Assembly (NCBI GenBank): GCA_963826695.1
Contig: CAWGXZ010000004.1
Location: 1,488,001 to 1,552,000 of the forward strand
Origin: CAWGXZ01 sp963826695
GTDB taxonomy: Bacteria; Pseudomonadota; Gammaproteobacteria; Burkholderiales; Burkholderiaceae_C
Direction: 5' to 3'
DNA: 64,000 nt
Shown here: positions 16,318-24,866 of the stretch, piece after piece
Layout of the letters: every line of letters begins with the position of its first letter
Position numbering within the stretch: the first letter of the stretch is position 1
Translations under genes and position numbers: made by a program
The notes under the pieces: generated by a model
What the model was told of the DNA's origin: nothing
What the model saw: only the letters and a program-made list of their open reading frames with translations
The model's database searches: none

Positions 16318-17214
16318 ATGAAGGCACTACCCCCCGACTCCTGCGGCGCGCGTTTCGCGCACCCGACCCGTCCAACGCGCGTTCGGCTCACGCTCGGACT
16401 CGCCGCGGTGCTCGCCGGACCTGCGGTGGCGCTGGACACCGGAACGCTGCTGCCGCTCATCAACGCCTATCGCGATGGGACGCAGCCGTGCGACGGCGAG
16501 CGCCACCCGGCGGCCGGACCGCTGGCGCCGTTGACCACGATTGCCGACGTGCCCGTCAGCTCCGGCAGCGAGCTGCTCGACGCGCTCAAGGGCAGGGGCT
16601 ATTTGGCGGCGACGGCCACGCTGCTGTCGGTTTCGGGCCCGGGCGACGCCGAAGCGGCCATGCGCTTTCTGAAAGCGCACTCGTGCCGCGCGCTGCTCGA
16701 CCCGGGGTTCGCCGAGATCGGCGTGAGCCGGCGTGGCGAGCGCTGGCAGATCGTGCTCGCACGGCCGCTGCTCTCGCCCGACCTGCCCGGGTGGCGCGAG
16801 GCGGGTCAGGCCGTCCTCGATCGCACCAACGCGGCCCGTGCGACTTCGCAACGCTGCGGCGACAAGGCTTTCGAGGCCGCGCCACCGTTGGTCTGGAACG
16901 CCGAGCTCGCCGCGGCCGCCCACCTGCACAGTCGCGACATGGCGCGGCGCAACCAGTTCGAGCACCGCGGACCGCAAGGCGGCCAGGTGGGTGGCCGCGC
17001 CGAGAGCGCGGGTTATTCATGGCAGCGTGTTGGCGAGAACATCGCCGCGGGCCAGGGCTCGGCCGTTCAGGTCAGCGCCGCGTGGCTCGCGAGCCCGCAT
17101 CACTGCGTCAACATCATGAACCCGCATTTCACGCAGATGGGCGCTGCCTATGAGGTGGCGCGCAACAGCGACGCCGGCATCTACTGGACGCAGGTGTTCG
17201 GGACACCGAAATAG
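16318..17214 (+). CDS. Secreted CAP-domain (SCP/PR1-like) protein
   Basis: A 298-residue protein with a long basic N-region and a hydrophobic signal core (VRLTLGLAAVLAGPAVAL), so it is probably exported. Residues ~35-140 form an unassigned domain with paired cysteines (QPCDGE, HSCRAL). Residues ~160-298 are a CAP domain: AGQAVLDRTNAARATSQRCG, DMARRNQFEHRGPQGGQ, RVGENIAAGQGSAV and PHHCVNIMNPHFTQMGAAY contain the usual His and Glu cavity residues. CAP proteins in bacteria are secreted with mostly unknown roles. A truncated second copy lies at 5614-6168. The ATG at 16318 starts the only frame with a signal. Confidence 0.85.
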   Translation: MKALPPDSCGARFAHPTRPTRVRLTLGLAAVLAGPAVALDTGTLLPLINAYRDGTQPCDGERHPAAGPLAPLTTIADVPVSSGSELLDALKGRGYLAATATLLSVSGPGDAEAAMRFLKAHSCRALLDPGFAEIGVSRRGERWQIVLARPLLSPDLPGWREAGQAVLDRTNAARATSQRCGDKAFEAAPPLVWNAELAAAAHLHSRDMARRNQFEHRGPQGGQVGGRAESAGYSWQRVGENIAAGQGSAVQVSAAWLASPHHCVNIMNPHFTQMGAAYEVARNSDAGIYWTQVFGTPK

Positions 17215-17305
17215 GCGGGCTCGGCTACGGCGCGCATCCGAAGCTACCGCCCTCCTGGCCGCCCTCCTCGGAAGTCGAGCCTCTGCTGCGCGGCAAAATC
17301 ACCCG

Positions 17306-17409
17306 ATGAAGAAGTCGCTGGTGCTCCTGCTCGTGTTGGCCGCTTCGGGCGTCACTTACCTCGCGATGAGCCGTTCCCTGACTTCGTTGCGGGCCGAGGC
17401 GCAGGCACT
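17306..17409 (+). pseudogene. N-terminus of a small membrane-anchored protein, cut by the IS element
   Basis: A frame begins MKKSLVLLLVLAASGVTYLA, a good signal or anchor segment, and continues for about 35 residues before entering the left inverted repeat of the IS1380-family element. Downstream codons within the element are unrelated, so this gene was truncated by the insertion. I cannot name the family from the remaining part. Confidence 0.5.
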
Positions 17410-17429
17410 TAGCCCGGATATTTCACGAG
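17410..17429 (+). repeat. Left inverted repeat of the IS1380-family element
   Basis: TAGCCCGGATATTTCACGAG; exact reverse complement of 18968-18987. Confidence 0.9.
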
Positions 17430-17502
17430 CACGAGGTCGGCAGCCTCGTGCCGAGGCGCGTTTTCATAGGTATCTGACGCCGATGAAAACCGAGGACTGC
17501 CG

Positions 17503-18813
17503 ATGCCAAAGTGTACCGATGAGCGTGTGGAGTTCGGACGAGTCGGCAGGCGAGTCATCGAGGCTGCATTTGATGGCGGCGACATCGTCAGTGATGGCGG
17601 TGTGCTGCTGCTCAAGCAAGTCGACGAACGACTCGGGCTGACCCATGCCGCGGCCCGGGCATTTGGCGATGAGCGCCGCAGCGCGAGCGTCCAGCACAGC
17701 ATGCACAGTCTGTTGGCGCAGCGCATCTACGGCCTGTGCCTGGGCTGGTCCGATGTCTGCGATCACAACGTGCTGCGCAATGATCTGGTGATGCAGACGG
17801 CCGTGGGTCGTGCCGAGCCATTGGGCTCGGCACCCACGCTGAGCCGCCTCGAAACCGGTGCAACGCCCGAGTATGCTGCAGCGCTCCACAAAGTGCTGAT
17901 GCAGCAGTTCATCGCCAGCCATGCCAAGGCACCCCGGGAGTTGGTGCTCGACATCGATGCCACGCACGTGCCGCTGCACGGCGAACAGGAGCGCGGGCAC
18001 TTCAACGCCTACTACGACAACTACTGCTACTTGCCGCTGTACGTCTTCGCAGGCCAGGACATGCTGGCGTGCGTGCTGCGGCCCAGCGACCGTGACCCGG
18101 CCAGCGTGGCGAGCGCGCTGATCAAGAGGCTACTCGTGCCGCTGCGCCGCGCCTGGCCGAAGACAAAGATCATCGTGCGAGCCGACTCGGGCTTCTGCCG
18201 CCCCCGCGTACTGCGCCGCCTGGAGCGCTGGGGCGTCAGCTACATCATCGGGTTGCAGAAGAATTCGCGCTTGGCGCAAGAGGTGGAATTGGCCGAACTG
18301 GCGTTGGCCGATCAGTACGCGGCCAAGCAGATCAAGCAACGCATGTTCGGCGAGTTCGATTACGCGGCGCGCACCTGGGACAGGACGCGGCGCGTGATCG
18401 CGCGGCTCGAGCACGGCGAGCAAGGCGCCAACCCGCGCTTCATCGTCACCGATCTGCCAGGCTCACCCAAGGCCTTGTACGAGCGGCGGTACTGCGCACG
18501 CGGCGAAGCCGAAAACCGCATCAAGGAGGCGCAGCTGGATCTGTTCGGCCGGCGTGCGAGTTGCCACCGCTTCCAGGCCAACCAGCTGCGTCTGCTGCTG
18601 GCTGCGCTGGCATACACCTTGATGATCAACCTGCGCCGCCTGGGCCTCAAGGGAACCGAGCTTGCACAGGCCTGCACGACCACGATCCGCACCAAGCTGC
18701 TGAAAGTCGGCGCTGCCATCATCCGCAACACCCGCCGCGTGCGGGTGTTGCTGGCATCAGCTCACCCGATGAAGCACGTCTTCATCAGCGCCGCGCACGC
18801 GCTGGCCCCCTGA
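17503..18813 (+). CDS. IS1380-family transposase
   Basis: A 436-residue DDE transposase. The catalytic acids appear in the expected contexts: LVLDIDATHVPLHGEQE (first Asp), IIVRADSGFCRPRVLR (second Asp) and CARGEAENRIKEAQLDLF (Glu), the last being typical of the IS1380 family, as is NAYYDNYCYLPLYVF. The frame is intact with no stops, so the element could be active. It fills nearly the whole element between the inverted repeats. Confidence 0.95.
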   Translation: MPKCTDERVEFGRVGRRVIEAAFDGGDIVSDGGVLLLKQVDERLGLTHAAARAFGDERRSASVQHSMHSLLAQRIYGLCLGWSDVCDHNVLRNDLVMQTAVGRAEPLGSAPTLSRLETGATPEYAAALHKVLMQQFIASHAKAPRELVLDIDATHVPLHGEQERGHFNAYYDNYCYLPLYVFAGQDMLACVLRPSDRDPASVASALIKRLLVPLRRAWPKTKIIVRADSGFCRPRVLRRLERWGVSYIIGLQKNSRLAQEVELAELALADQYAAKQIKQRMFGEFDYAARTWDRTRRVIARLEHGEQGANPRFIVTDLPGSPKALYERRYCARGEAENRIKEAQLDLFGRRASCHRFQANQLRLLLAALAYTLMINLRRLGLKGTELAQACTTTIRTKLLKVGAAIIRNTRRVRVLLASAHPMKHVFISAAHALAP

Positions 18814-18967
18814 TCCCCGTCGAGTGCTGTTCCCGGCACGCTGACAAACAACGGGGGTAAGAAGGTAGTACGTCCGAAATCAGCACGGACCACTTCCAGC
18901 AGCACAGGAACCCATCTCGATGGCCCGCTGCGCTCCTAACGTCGCCTGCAGCGTCACTTCGGCTTCA

Positions 18968-18987
18968 CTCGTGAAATATCCGGGCTA
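18968..18987 (-). repeat. Right inverted repeat of the IS1380-family element
   Basis: CTCGTGAAATATCCGGGCTA; exact reverse complement of the left repeat at 17410-17429. The 155 bases between the transposase stop and this repeat hold no gene. Confidence 0.9.
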
Positions 18988-19039
18988 GGGCTCGGGGCGA
19001 GGCGGCTTGCGCTGCTCCGCCGCTGACGGCGCATGACAA

Positions 19040-19333
19040 AGCGCGGCGGCGCCGTTCCGATCTCGACCGGATGGCACGGCGTGCAGGGGCGGATCAGGAC
19101 GAGCTGGGTAGCGAGTGCGGCAGCGACACCGGCAGCGAGGCCAAGGTTCGCGCCTGCCGCCGATGATGGGTCATGGGAATGGCAAGGAGGACGAGGCCGA
19201 GCAGGGCAGCGACCTGGAGTCGCGGCAAGTCCAAGATACGGATCCATCAGTCTTCGGTTGGCACGAACGGCAAAGCCGTCACGAGTCCGAGGAGCAAGGC
19301 CAGCACGGTGACGGCCGTCGAGATCGGCGTTAC
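19040..19333 (-). pseudogene. N-terminal relic of a membrane-anchored endonuclease/exonuclease/phosphatase-family protein
   Basis: Reading from 19333 leftward gives a hydrophobic helix (TAVTVLALLLGLVTALPF), then VPTED, a TGA, then WIRILDLPRLQVAALLGLVL in the same frame, and, after a frame change, AALATQLVLIRPCTPCHPVE. This order (helix, PTEDWW-RIxDxPRLQ, helix, then a third helix ending before a PVE motif) is what I know from the membrane-anchored branch of the EEP family. The catalytic domain is gone and the relic ends next to the IS1380-family element. The in-frame TGA again replaces an expected Trp. Confidence 0.5.
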
Positions 19334-19397
19334 GCGTTCGAAGCGCGGTCGTCGACGTTGTTGGGCAACCGACCCACGCGCGCTCCTTGCGGCGGCA

Positions 19398-20735
19398 TCA
19401 GCAGGTGCTTCGAAAGCGGACTTCTACGCGCAGGCCGCCCAAACGCTCCGACCGGCCAAGCGCCAGCGACGCGCCATGCAGCTCGACGATCGATTTGACG
19501 ATCGCCAGGCCGAGGCCGCTGCCGGTGGTCTCGGTCCTCGCCACGCGGAAGAAGCGGTCGAGAACGCGCTCGCGATCCTCTTGCGCAACGCCGGGGCCAC
19601 TGTCTTCGACGCTCAGGACGAGGGCGTCCGCACCGCGGCGGATCTCGAGGTCTACCCGACCGCCGGGCGGGGTGAACTTGACCGCGTTGTCGACCAGGTT
19701 GCGCATCAGTATTTGCAGCGCTTCGGGATGCCCGAGGATTCCACTTTCGTCGGCATGATTCAGGCCCAGGTCGATGTGTCGCTCCTGCGCAGCGGGTGCC
19801 GCATCGGCCAGCACGGTGCGCGCGATCGCCGAAGGCGTGATGCGCTGCGCCTTGGAACCCGACGCGGCGCTCGCTTGCTGATGCGCAAGGACCAGCAACT
19901 GCTCGACCAGGCGCGCCGCCCGATCGATGCCGGCGGCGAGGCGCCGGGTCGCCAACTCGCGCGTCGCATCGTCGGTCGCGCGTAGCAGGCCCTGCGCTTG
20001 CAGCTTCAGTGCCGCCAGCGGAGATCGCAGTTCGTGCGCCGCATCGGCGACAAAGCTTTTCTGCGCGTCGAAAGCGTGCCGAACCCGCCCGAGCAACAGA
20101 TTCAGCTCGTGCACGAGTGGGCGAATTTCGTCGGGCAAGCCGGCCTCGCCCACGATGCCCAGGTCGTCGGCACTGCGCTCGGCTACCTGGCGCCGCACCC
20201 GCGCGACGGGTGCGAGCGATGCGCTCACCACCCACCACACGACCAGCATCAGCAAGGGTGCCATCACGGCAGTCGGCGCAGCAGCTCGCAACGCCAGCGC
20301 GCCGGCCCGTTGGCGGCGCGCCGCCAAGTCGTGGAACACCTGAATGATCTGCGAACGCGATTGCATCGAGTAGACCCGGTACATCGCGCCGGGCGCCGCC
20401 ACCTCGGAGAAGCCTGGAGCCGTCCACTGCGGCAGCGCGCCGTGTGCCGCTGACCTGAACATGAGCAGGCCGTCGCGCGTAAGCACCTGAATGGCGAACT
20501 CGAAGCTGCTCTCGTCGATATCGGGGCCCGCCGTCTCGGGCTCGCTCAGCAACAAACTGCGGCGCAGCGACAGCGCCATCTGCTGCATCTGGTGGTCGAA
20601 GATCGTGTCGACCTCCGCACGCGCCGAGCGGTAGGCAAACACGGCTTGCGTCACGGCAGCCAGCGAGATTGCCGCCAGCAGGAAGCACAGCAGGCGCGTT
20701 CGCAACGATTGCGGCGAGCGCAGTTCCAATTTCAA
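19398..20735 (-). CDS. QseC/TctE-like sensor histidine kinase
   Basis: A 445-residue inner-membrane kinase. Helix one (~14-36) and helix two (~165-187) bracket a periplasmic sensor of ~130 residues; then HAMP, the dimerisation box VADAAHELRSPLAALKLQAQ (His ~234 phosphorylated), and the ATPase domain with LMRNLVDNAVKFTPPGG (N box), VEDSGPGV (G1) and TGSGLGLAIVKSI (G2). It starts with TTG overlapping the stop of the response-regulator gene (TTGA), so the pair is co-translated. The arrangement and sequence match QseC/PmrB/TctE-type sensors; the signal is unknown. Confidence 0.92.
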   Translation of the reverse strand: MKLELRSPQSLRTRLLCFLLAAISLAAVTQAVFAYRSARAEVDTIFDHQMQQMALSLRRSLLLSEPETAGPDIDESSFEFAIQVLTRDGLLMFRSAAHGALPQWTAPGFSEVAAPGAMYRVYSMQSRSQIIQVFHDLAARRQRAGALALRAAAPTAVMAPLLMLVVWWVVSASLAPVARVRRQVAERSADDLGIVGEAGLPDEIRPLVHELNLLLGRVRHAFDAQKSFVADAAHELRSPLAALKLQAQGLLRATDDATRELATRRLAAGIDRAARLVEQLLVLAHQQASAASGSKAQRITPSAIARTVLADAAPAAQERHIDLGLNHADESGILGHPEALQILMRNLVDNAVKFTPPGGRVDLEIRRGADALVLSVEDSGPGVAQEDRERVLDRFFRVARTETTGSGLGLAIVKSIVELHGASLALGRSERLGGLRVEVRFRSTC

Positions 20736-21391
20736 GCCTTCGGCACCATGTAGCCCACACCGCGCACGTTGCGGATCAGCTCGGCGCCGAGCTTCTTGCG
20801 CAAGCCGTGAACGTAGACCTCGACCGCGTTGCTGCTGATTTCGTCCTTCCAGCCGTAGAGCTTCGCTTCGAGTTGGGAACGCGACAGAACCATGCCCGGC
20901 CTGGAGAGCAACGCCTCGAGCACCGCCCATTCACGCGCCGACAGCACCACCGGCTCGGCGCCGACCCTCACCTCGCGCGTGGCCGGGTCGATACTCACAC
21001 CGTTGTGCTCGTAGACCGGCTCGGCTCGGCCGGCGGCGCGACGCAGCAACGCCCGGATGCGCGCGAGCAACTCGTCGAGGTCGTAAGGCTTGGTCACGTA
21101 ATCGTCGGCGCCCGCGTCGAGCCCTTCGATGCGCTGCTGCACCGAGTCGCGTGCAGTCGCGATCAGCACCGGGATGCGCTCCTTGCGCGAGCGCAGCGAA
21201 CGCAGAACGGCCAGGCCGTCGCGGCACGGCAGTCCGAGGTCGAGCAGGACCAGATCGTAGGCTTCGGTGCGAAGCGCCGTGTCGGCCATCACCCCGTCCT
21301 TGACCCAGTCGACGGCGTAGTGCTCCGCGCGCAGAAGATCGAGCACCGACTCGCCGATCATCGTGTCGTCTTCGACCAGCAGGAGGCGCAC
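20732..21391 (-). CDS. OmpR-family response regulator (QseB/TctD-like)
   Basis: A 219-residue regulator with a receiver domain (phospho-acceptor Asp ~51 in YDLVLLDLGLPCRDG, acidic pair VEDD near the start, conserved Lys in DDYVTKPYDLDEL) and an OmpR-type winged helix (VVLSAREWAVLEALLSRPG, AVEVYVHGLRKKLG, RGVGYMVPK). It is the first gene of a two-gene unit with the kinase at 19398-20735. Likely target could be the adjacent DUF4426 gene just upstream on the same strand, but no operator was identified. Confidence 0.93.
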   Translation of the reverse strand: MRLLLVEDDTMIGESVLDLLRAEHYAVDWVKDGVMADTALRTEAYDLVLLDLGLPCRDGLAVLRSLRSRKERIPVLIATARDSVQQRIEGLDAGADDYVTKPYDLDELLARIRALLRRAAGRAEPVYEHNGVSIDPATREVRVGAEPVVLSAREWAVLEALLSRPGMVLSRSQLEAKLYGWKDEISSNAVEVYVHGLRKKLGAELIRNVRGVGYMVPKA

Positions 21392-21497
21392 GGCCCGTCT
21401 CGTCGCGGCTATGCGCGCAGACCGGCGCGGAAGCGATTCACGCTGGGCATCGATGCGGGCCGCGAACAGATCGCCGGGTCGTCGAGCCCGCGCAGCG

Positions 21498-21956
21498 TCA
21501 CTGTCGCCGGCCCAGCCGATGGCGGAACTTCAATCTGACGATGCGCTCGCTGTCGAGCGGCTGTGCGGAGATGCGAAAGTCGATGACTTCGCGGGGAAGA
21601 AAGTCATAAACGCCCGGGTACGTGACCCTGCCGTTCTCGACGACTTCGCGCACCTCCACATTCGTCGCTAGGCCGCCTGCGTTGCGCGCCTCGACTTCGA
21701 CGCGCGCTGGAATATGGCGCCGCACGCCGCCGGAGCTCCGCATCACCGTCACGTTGAGCAACGCCTTGCCGGCACCGCGGGCAATCTCGTGGCGCTGCAG
21801 AGCGCCCAAGGGCAGGCTGTCGGCGCTGACCGTGCTGGCGCGCAGCGTCAGGTCGCCGACAGTCTTTTGATGCGCTTGCGCGAACACCGGCGATGCGAAC
21901 GCGACGGCGATCGCCAGCACGGCGGCGGGCACGGAGGTCAGGCGGATTCGCTGCAT
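21498..21956 (-). CDS. Secreted DUF4426-family protein
   Basis: A 152-residue exported protein: signal peptide (VPAAVLAIAVAFASPVFAQA), then a beta-rich domain with GALQRHEIARGAGKALLNVT and a C-terminal REVIDFRISAQPLDSERIVRLKF, the pattern of the DUF4426 family (periplasmic, function unknown). Start taken at the Met at 21956 that begins the signal; a longer frame from 22001 would put charged residues ahead of it. It lies upstream of the two-component system on the same strand with a ~100-base gap. Confidence 0.75.
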   Translation of the reverse strand: MQRIRLTSVPAAVLAIAVAFASPVFAQAHQKTVGDLTLRASTVSADSLPLGALQRHEIARGAGKALLNVTVMRSSGGVRRHIPARVEVEARNAGGLATNVEVREVVENGRVTYPGVYDFLPREVIDFRISAQPLDSERIVRLKFRHRLGRRQ

Positions 21957-22365
21957 GGTGTGTTCTCTCTGCCGACCAAGCGGCTTGCTTAGGAACAGCA
22001 TACTGCCCGCCTATTGTCTTTTACGACGGCTGCTTCACCATCAATTTGTTCTGCACGCCCTTCACGCCGTCGGCTTATGTTGCTATCGACTCTGCTTGCT
22101 AGCGCAAGCCCTCCGAGACGACCGTACCGCTCGATCGAATACCTCGTGTGCATGATGACGCCCCAGCAGAAAAAGCTCTTGTGCCAACCCTTTCATGATC
22201 GCCCATACATACGCGGACGGTCCGTTCGATGGCGTACATAAAGGGAAATACATCGACAGCTCGACGGGGCGCCGGACGAGCCCTGGCCGCCGGCGGCGAA
22301 GTCCATCAACTGCCGGTTACGGGTGCGGTGGTTAATCAGAGGTCGTTTGAGCACGCGGCCTGCCG
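21957..22365. other. Divergent intergenic region, no gene seen
   Basis: About 410 bases between the DUF4426 gene (minus) and the YihY gene (plus). The stretch 21990-22160 is visibly less GC-rich than its surroundings (for example TATTGTCTTTTACGACGGC) and could hold promoters for both directions, but I see no strong -35/-10 pair, repeat or reading frame worth calling. Confidence 0.4.
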
Positions 22366-23235
22366 TTGCAGAAAGTGAACGAATCGGACAGCCCGGACAA
22401 GACAAGCTGGGTGCAGGCCGCACGCGCGGCTGCACGCCATATCGCGGACGACCAGATTCCAGGTCGTGCGGCGCAGATGTCCTTCTATTTCATTCTTTCC
22501 GTTTTCCCCATGCTGCTGATCCTCATGGCGGGCCTGAGCCTTTTCCTGGACTCGCAGTCGCTGGTACGTGCCGCGCTCCTGGAGCACTTGGCGTCGGTCG
22601 CGCCGAACGCGATCGTGCGGCTGTTCACCCGTTTGCTGGATCATCTGGCGGGCGATTCCAGCGCGCCGCTGACCTGGGGCATCGTGGTGGCGCTGTGGGC
22701 TGCGTCCAGCGGCATGGTGGCCGCTATCCACGGGCTGAATCAGGCCTACGGCGTGGTTGAGGAGAGGGCATGGTGGAAGTGCCGCCTGCTCGGGGTTGCG
22801 CTCACGCTGGCGATGATGTCTTTACTCGCCGTGGCGATGCTGCTGCTCGCCTACGGGGTTCCGATGGCCGGAGCCCTGGCCCGACGCATGGACCTTGGCA
22901 CGGCATTCGTTCTGGGCTGGCAGGTCGTGCAGTGGCCGGTGATCTTCGGCTTCGTGCTGCTCGCGTTCGACCTTCTCTATCACTTTGCACCCAATCGATC
23001 GCGAGTCCGCTGGCAATGGGTTCGCCCGGGTACGCTGATGGCGATCGGGCTGTGGCTCGCCACGTCGCTCGGACTCGAGCTCTACGCAGCGAATTTCGCG
23101 CGCTACAACGTCGCCTATGGGTCGATCGGAGCGGTCATCGTGCTCCTGCTCTGGTCCTATCTGACGAGCATCGCCATTCTGTTGGGTGCTGTAGTCAACG
23201 CCCTGCGTGAAGGCGCGCGGCACGGCAAGACATGA
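22366..23235 (+). CDS. YihY/BrkB-family inner membrane protein
   Basis: About 289 residues with six transmembrane helices and the family's blocks: IPGRAAQMSFYFILSVFPML near the N-terminus, APLTWGIVVALWAASSGMVA, GLNQAYGVVEERAWWKCRLL, and the C-terminal YNVAYGSIGAVIVLLLWSYL followed by AILLGAVVNALREGA. YihY proteins are common inner-membrane proteins without a settled role (the old name BN for ribonuclease is wrong). The start is a TTG at 22366 or a GTG three codons later. A rearranged partial copy is found at 25633-25905. Confidence 0.85.
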   Translation: MQKVNESDSPDKTSWVQAARAAARHIADDQIPGRAAQMSFYFILSVFPMLLILMAGLSLFLDSQSLVRAALLEHLASVAPNAIVRLFTRLLDHLAGDSSAPLTWGIVVALWAASSGMVAAIHGLNQAYGVVEERAWWKCRLLGVALTLAMMSLLAVAMLLLAYGVPMAGALARRMDLGTAFVLGWQVVQWPVIFGFVLLAFDLLYHFAPNRSRVRWQWVRPGTLMAIGLWLATSLGLELYAANFARYNVAYGSIGAVIVLLLWSYLTSIAILLGAVVNALREGARHGKT

Positions 23236-23370
23236 CGGCGGCAGGCAGGATGAGCAAGACTGCTGAACCGCCGAAGCGCCCGCTGTCTCGCCGTTGAATG
23301 GCGCGCAGCAGCTGCATTCAGCGCTTTGCGGGCTGCGGCGCCGCTTCGCTCGTCACGACGCTTTGCGGAA
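22570..23370 (+). repeat. Long direct repeat, copy 1 (YihY 3' part plus downstream tail)
   Basis: From GCCGCGCTCCTGGAGCACTT to CTTTGCGGAA this segment matches 25633-26035 on the same strand, apart from about 400 bases present only here (roughly 22720-23108). It includes the end of the YihY gene and the last ~50 bases of the minus-strand gene that survives intact beside copy 2. Confidence 0.75.
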
Positions 23371-23396
23371 TGGTTGGCGACAATTAGTTTGGCCGG

Positions 23397-24158
23397 CGCG
23401 CGGGCGGCAACTTGGCGGCGGACTCGGTTGTGAAGTCGGCTCCCGACGGCTACACGCTGTTCCTGACCGCCGCAAGCTATACGGTCAACCCGGCCATCTA
23501 CAAGGTCAACTTCGATCCGGTGAAGGACATCACGCCGATCGCCCAGCTCGCGCGCGGTCCGTTCGTCATCGCGATCAACCCCAAAGTCCCCGCGAACAGT
23601 CTCAAGGAACTGGTCGCACTGGCCAAGAAGGATCCAGGCAAGTTGGCATTCGCATCGGCCGGCAACGGCAGCATCGTCCACATGGTGTCCGAGTATTTTC
23701 TCGACACCGCCAAGATCGACGTGCTGCATGTGCCGTACAGGGGAACGTCGCCGGCGCTGACGGACACCATCGCCGGGCAGACCCAACTGGTCTTCGGCAC
23801 GGTCGCCTCGACATTGCCCTTCGTGAAGTCCGGTCAGTTGAAGTCTCTTGCCGTTACGACCTCGGAGCGTCTCCCGGCGCTGCCCAGTGTGCCAACGGCC
23901 GTCGAGGCGGGGTTCCCTACCTATCAGGTCACCAATTGGCACGGAATCGTCGGTCCGAAGGGCATGCCGCCGGAGGTGGTTTCCAAGCTGAACAAGGCCA
24001 TCAACGAGTCACTGGTTTCGGCCGGCATGGACAAGCACATGGCAGATGATGGCCTGACCGCCGCAGGCGGCACGCCCGAAGCGTTCAAGCAACTGCTGGA
24101 GACCGAGATCGCGCGCTGGGGCAAGTTGGCGAAAGCACGGAACGTCAAGGCCGAGTAA
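23397..24158 (+). pseudogene. Bug/TctC-type periplasmic binding protein, 5'-truncated
   Basis: The frame carries residues ~70 to the end of a tripartite tricarboxylate transporter binding protein: RAGGNLAADSVVKSAPDGYT, PIAQLARGPFVIAINPKVPA, DVLHVPYRGTSPALTDTIAG, SVPTAVEAGFPTYQVTNWHG and a normal C-terminus. The signal peptide and the first ~65 residues are missing; homology starts abruptly at 23397, right after the end of repeat copy 1. Without export signal it should not function. It is the first part of the cargo inserted between the two repeat copies. Confidence 0.8.
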
Positions 24159-24392
24159 GCTTCTGCGCGCGCTCCTTCGCTTGCCGTCCTTTAGGCGAAC
24201 GCGTCCATGATTCAAAAATGCTCGAGCTCAACCCAACTGCCGTCAAGACGCTCGCTTCCCGGGCACGATTCCGGCACGTGCGAGAGGGTCCAGATCGCAC
24301 TCGACTGCACTGCGGTCGTGATGCAGACGGGTGCCAGCCAGAGCTTCAGCAGCAGACACCTGCCACGCTGTTGAGGATGAGCCGATCGTCGA

Positions 24393-24866
24393 TCAGACCC
24401 GATGGTCATAGACGAAGCGCCGCACCTTGGTGGCGGTTATGCGCTTTGTGTCTGGGTGCCCCGGGTTGATCAGCACGTTGTCTTCTTCGAAGATGACGAC
24501 AGAGGGCACGGCCAACAGTGCGGTCCGGCCGGACCTTAACCAGGCGGAACCCGCGACGCGCGACACCAGTCCCTCGGGTATCGCATCCCAGCCTGTTGCA
24601 GGCGGCCGAGGCAGTATCTCGAGCGCCGCCCACACGTCGTCAGGCACGTCGATCCGCACGAGGTACCGGTTCCAGGGCAGCCTGGTTCCTTTGCCCAAGT
24701 GGGCCCGCGTCTCCCAAGCCGCCAGAGAAATTGACCTAGCCGCGTAGGTCACGTGCTCGCCAGTGTGATTCCAGCGAGCGCCTTTGTGTGCGGCGCCCTT
24801 CCCCGCCATGTCCTCGGCCGTCCACAGCGGCGTATCCGCCGCAATCCGCCAAATACTGACCGTCAA
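24393..24866 (-). CDS. RES-domain toxin (NAD-consuming)
   Basis: A 157-residue RES-family protein: IWRIAADTPLWTAEDMAG, GARWNHTGEHVTYAARSISL (the conserved RxN-G pattern), LAAWETRAHL with the conserved Glu, and a C-terminal AVPSVVIFEEDNVLINPGHP with the Ser and the NxxNxLINP-type motif. RES toxins (e.g. MbcT, ParT) degrade NAD+ and arrest growth. It starts with TTG overlapping the antitoxin stop (TTGA). Length and residues are complete, so it should be active when free of the antitoxin. Confidence 0.88.
   Translation of the reverse strand: MTVSIWRIAADTPLWTAEDMAGKGAAHKGARWNHTGEHVTYAARSISLAAWETRAHLGKGTRLPWNRYLVRIDVPDDVWAALEILPRPPATGWDAIPEGLVSRVAGSAWLRSGRTALLAVPSVVIFEEDNVLINPGHPDTKRITATKVRRFVYDHRV

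Larger units (their letters stand above)
17410..18987 (+). mobile_element. IS1380-family insertion sequence
   Basis: A ~1.58 kb element bounded by 20-base perfect inverted repeats (17410-17429 and 18968-18987, sequence TAGCCCGGATATTTCACGAG) with a single transposase gene inside. A 21-base hairpin (CACGAGG-N7-CCTCGTG, 17430-17450) sits just inside the left end. The bases flanking the CCCGG core are TTAG and CTAG, a near but not exact target duplication, so either the element is not in its original site or deletion followed insertion. The left flank is a truncated plus-strand gene; the right flank a decayed minus-strand gene. Confidence 0.9.
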
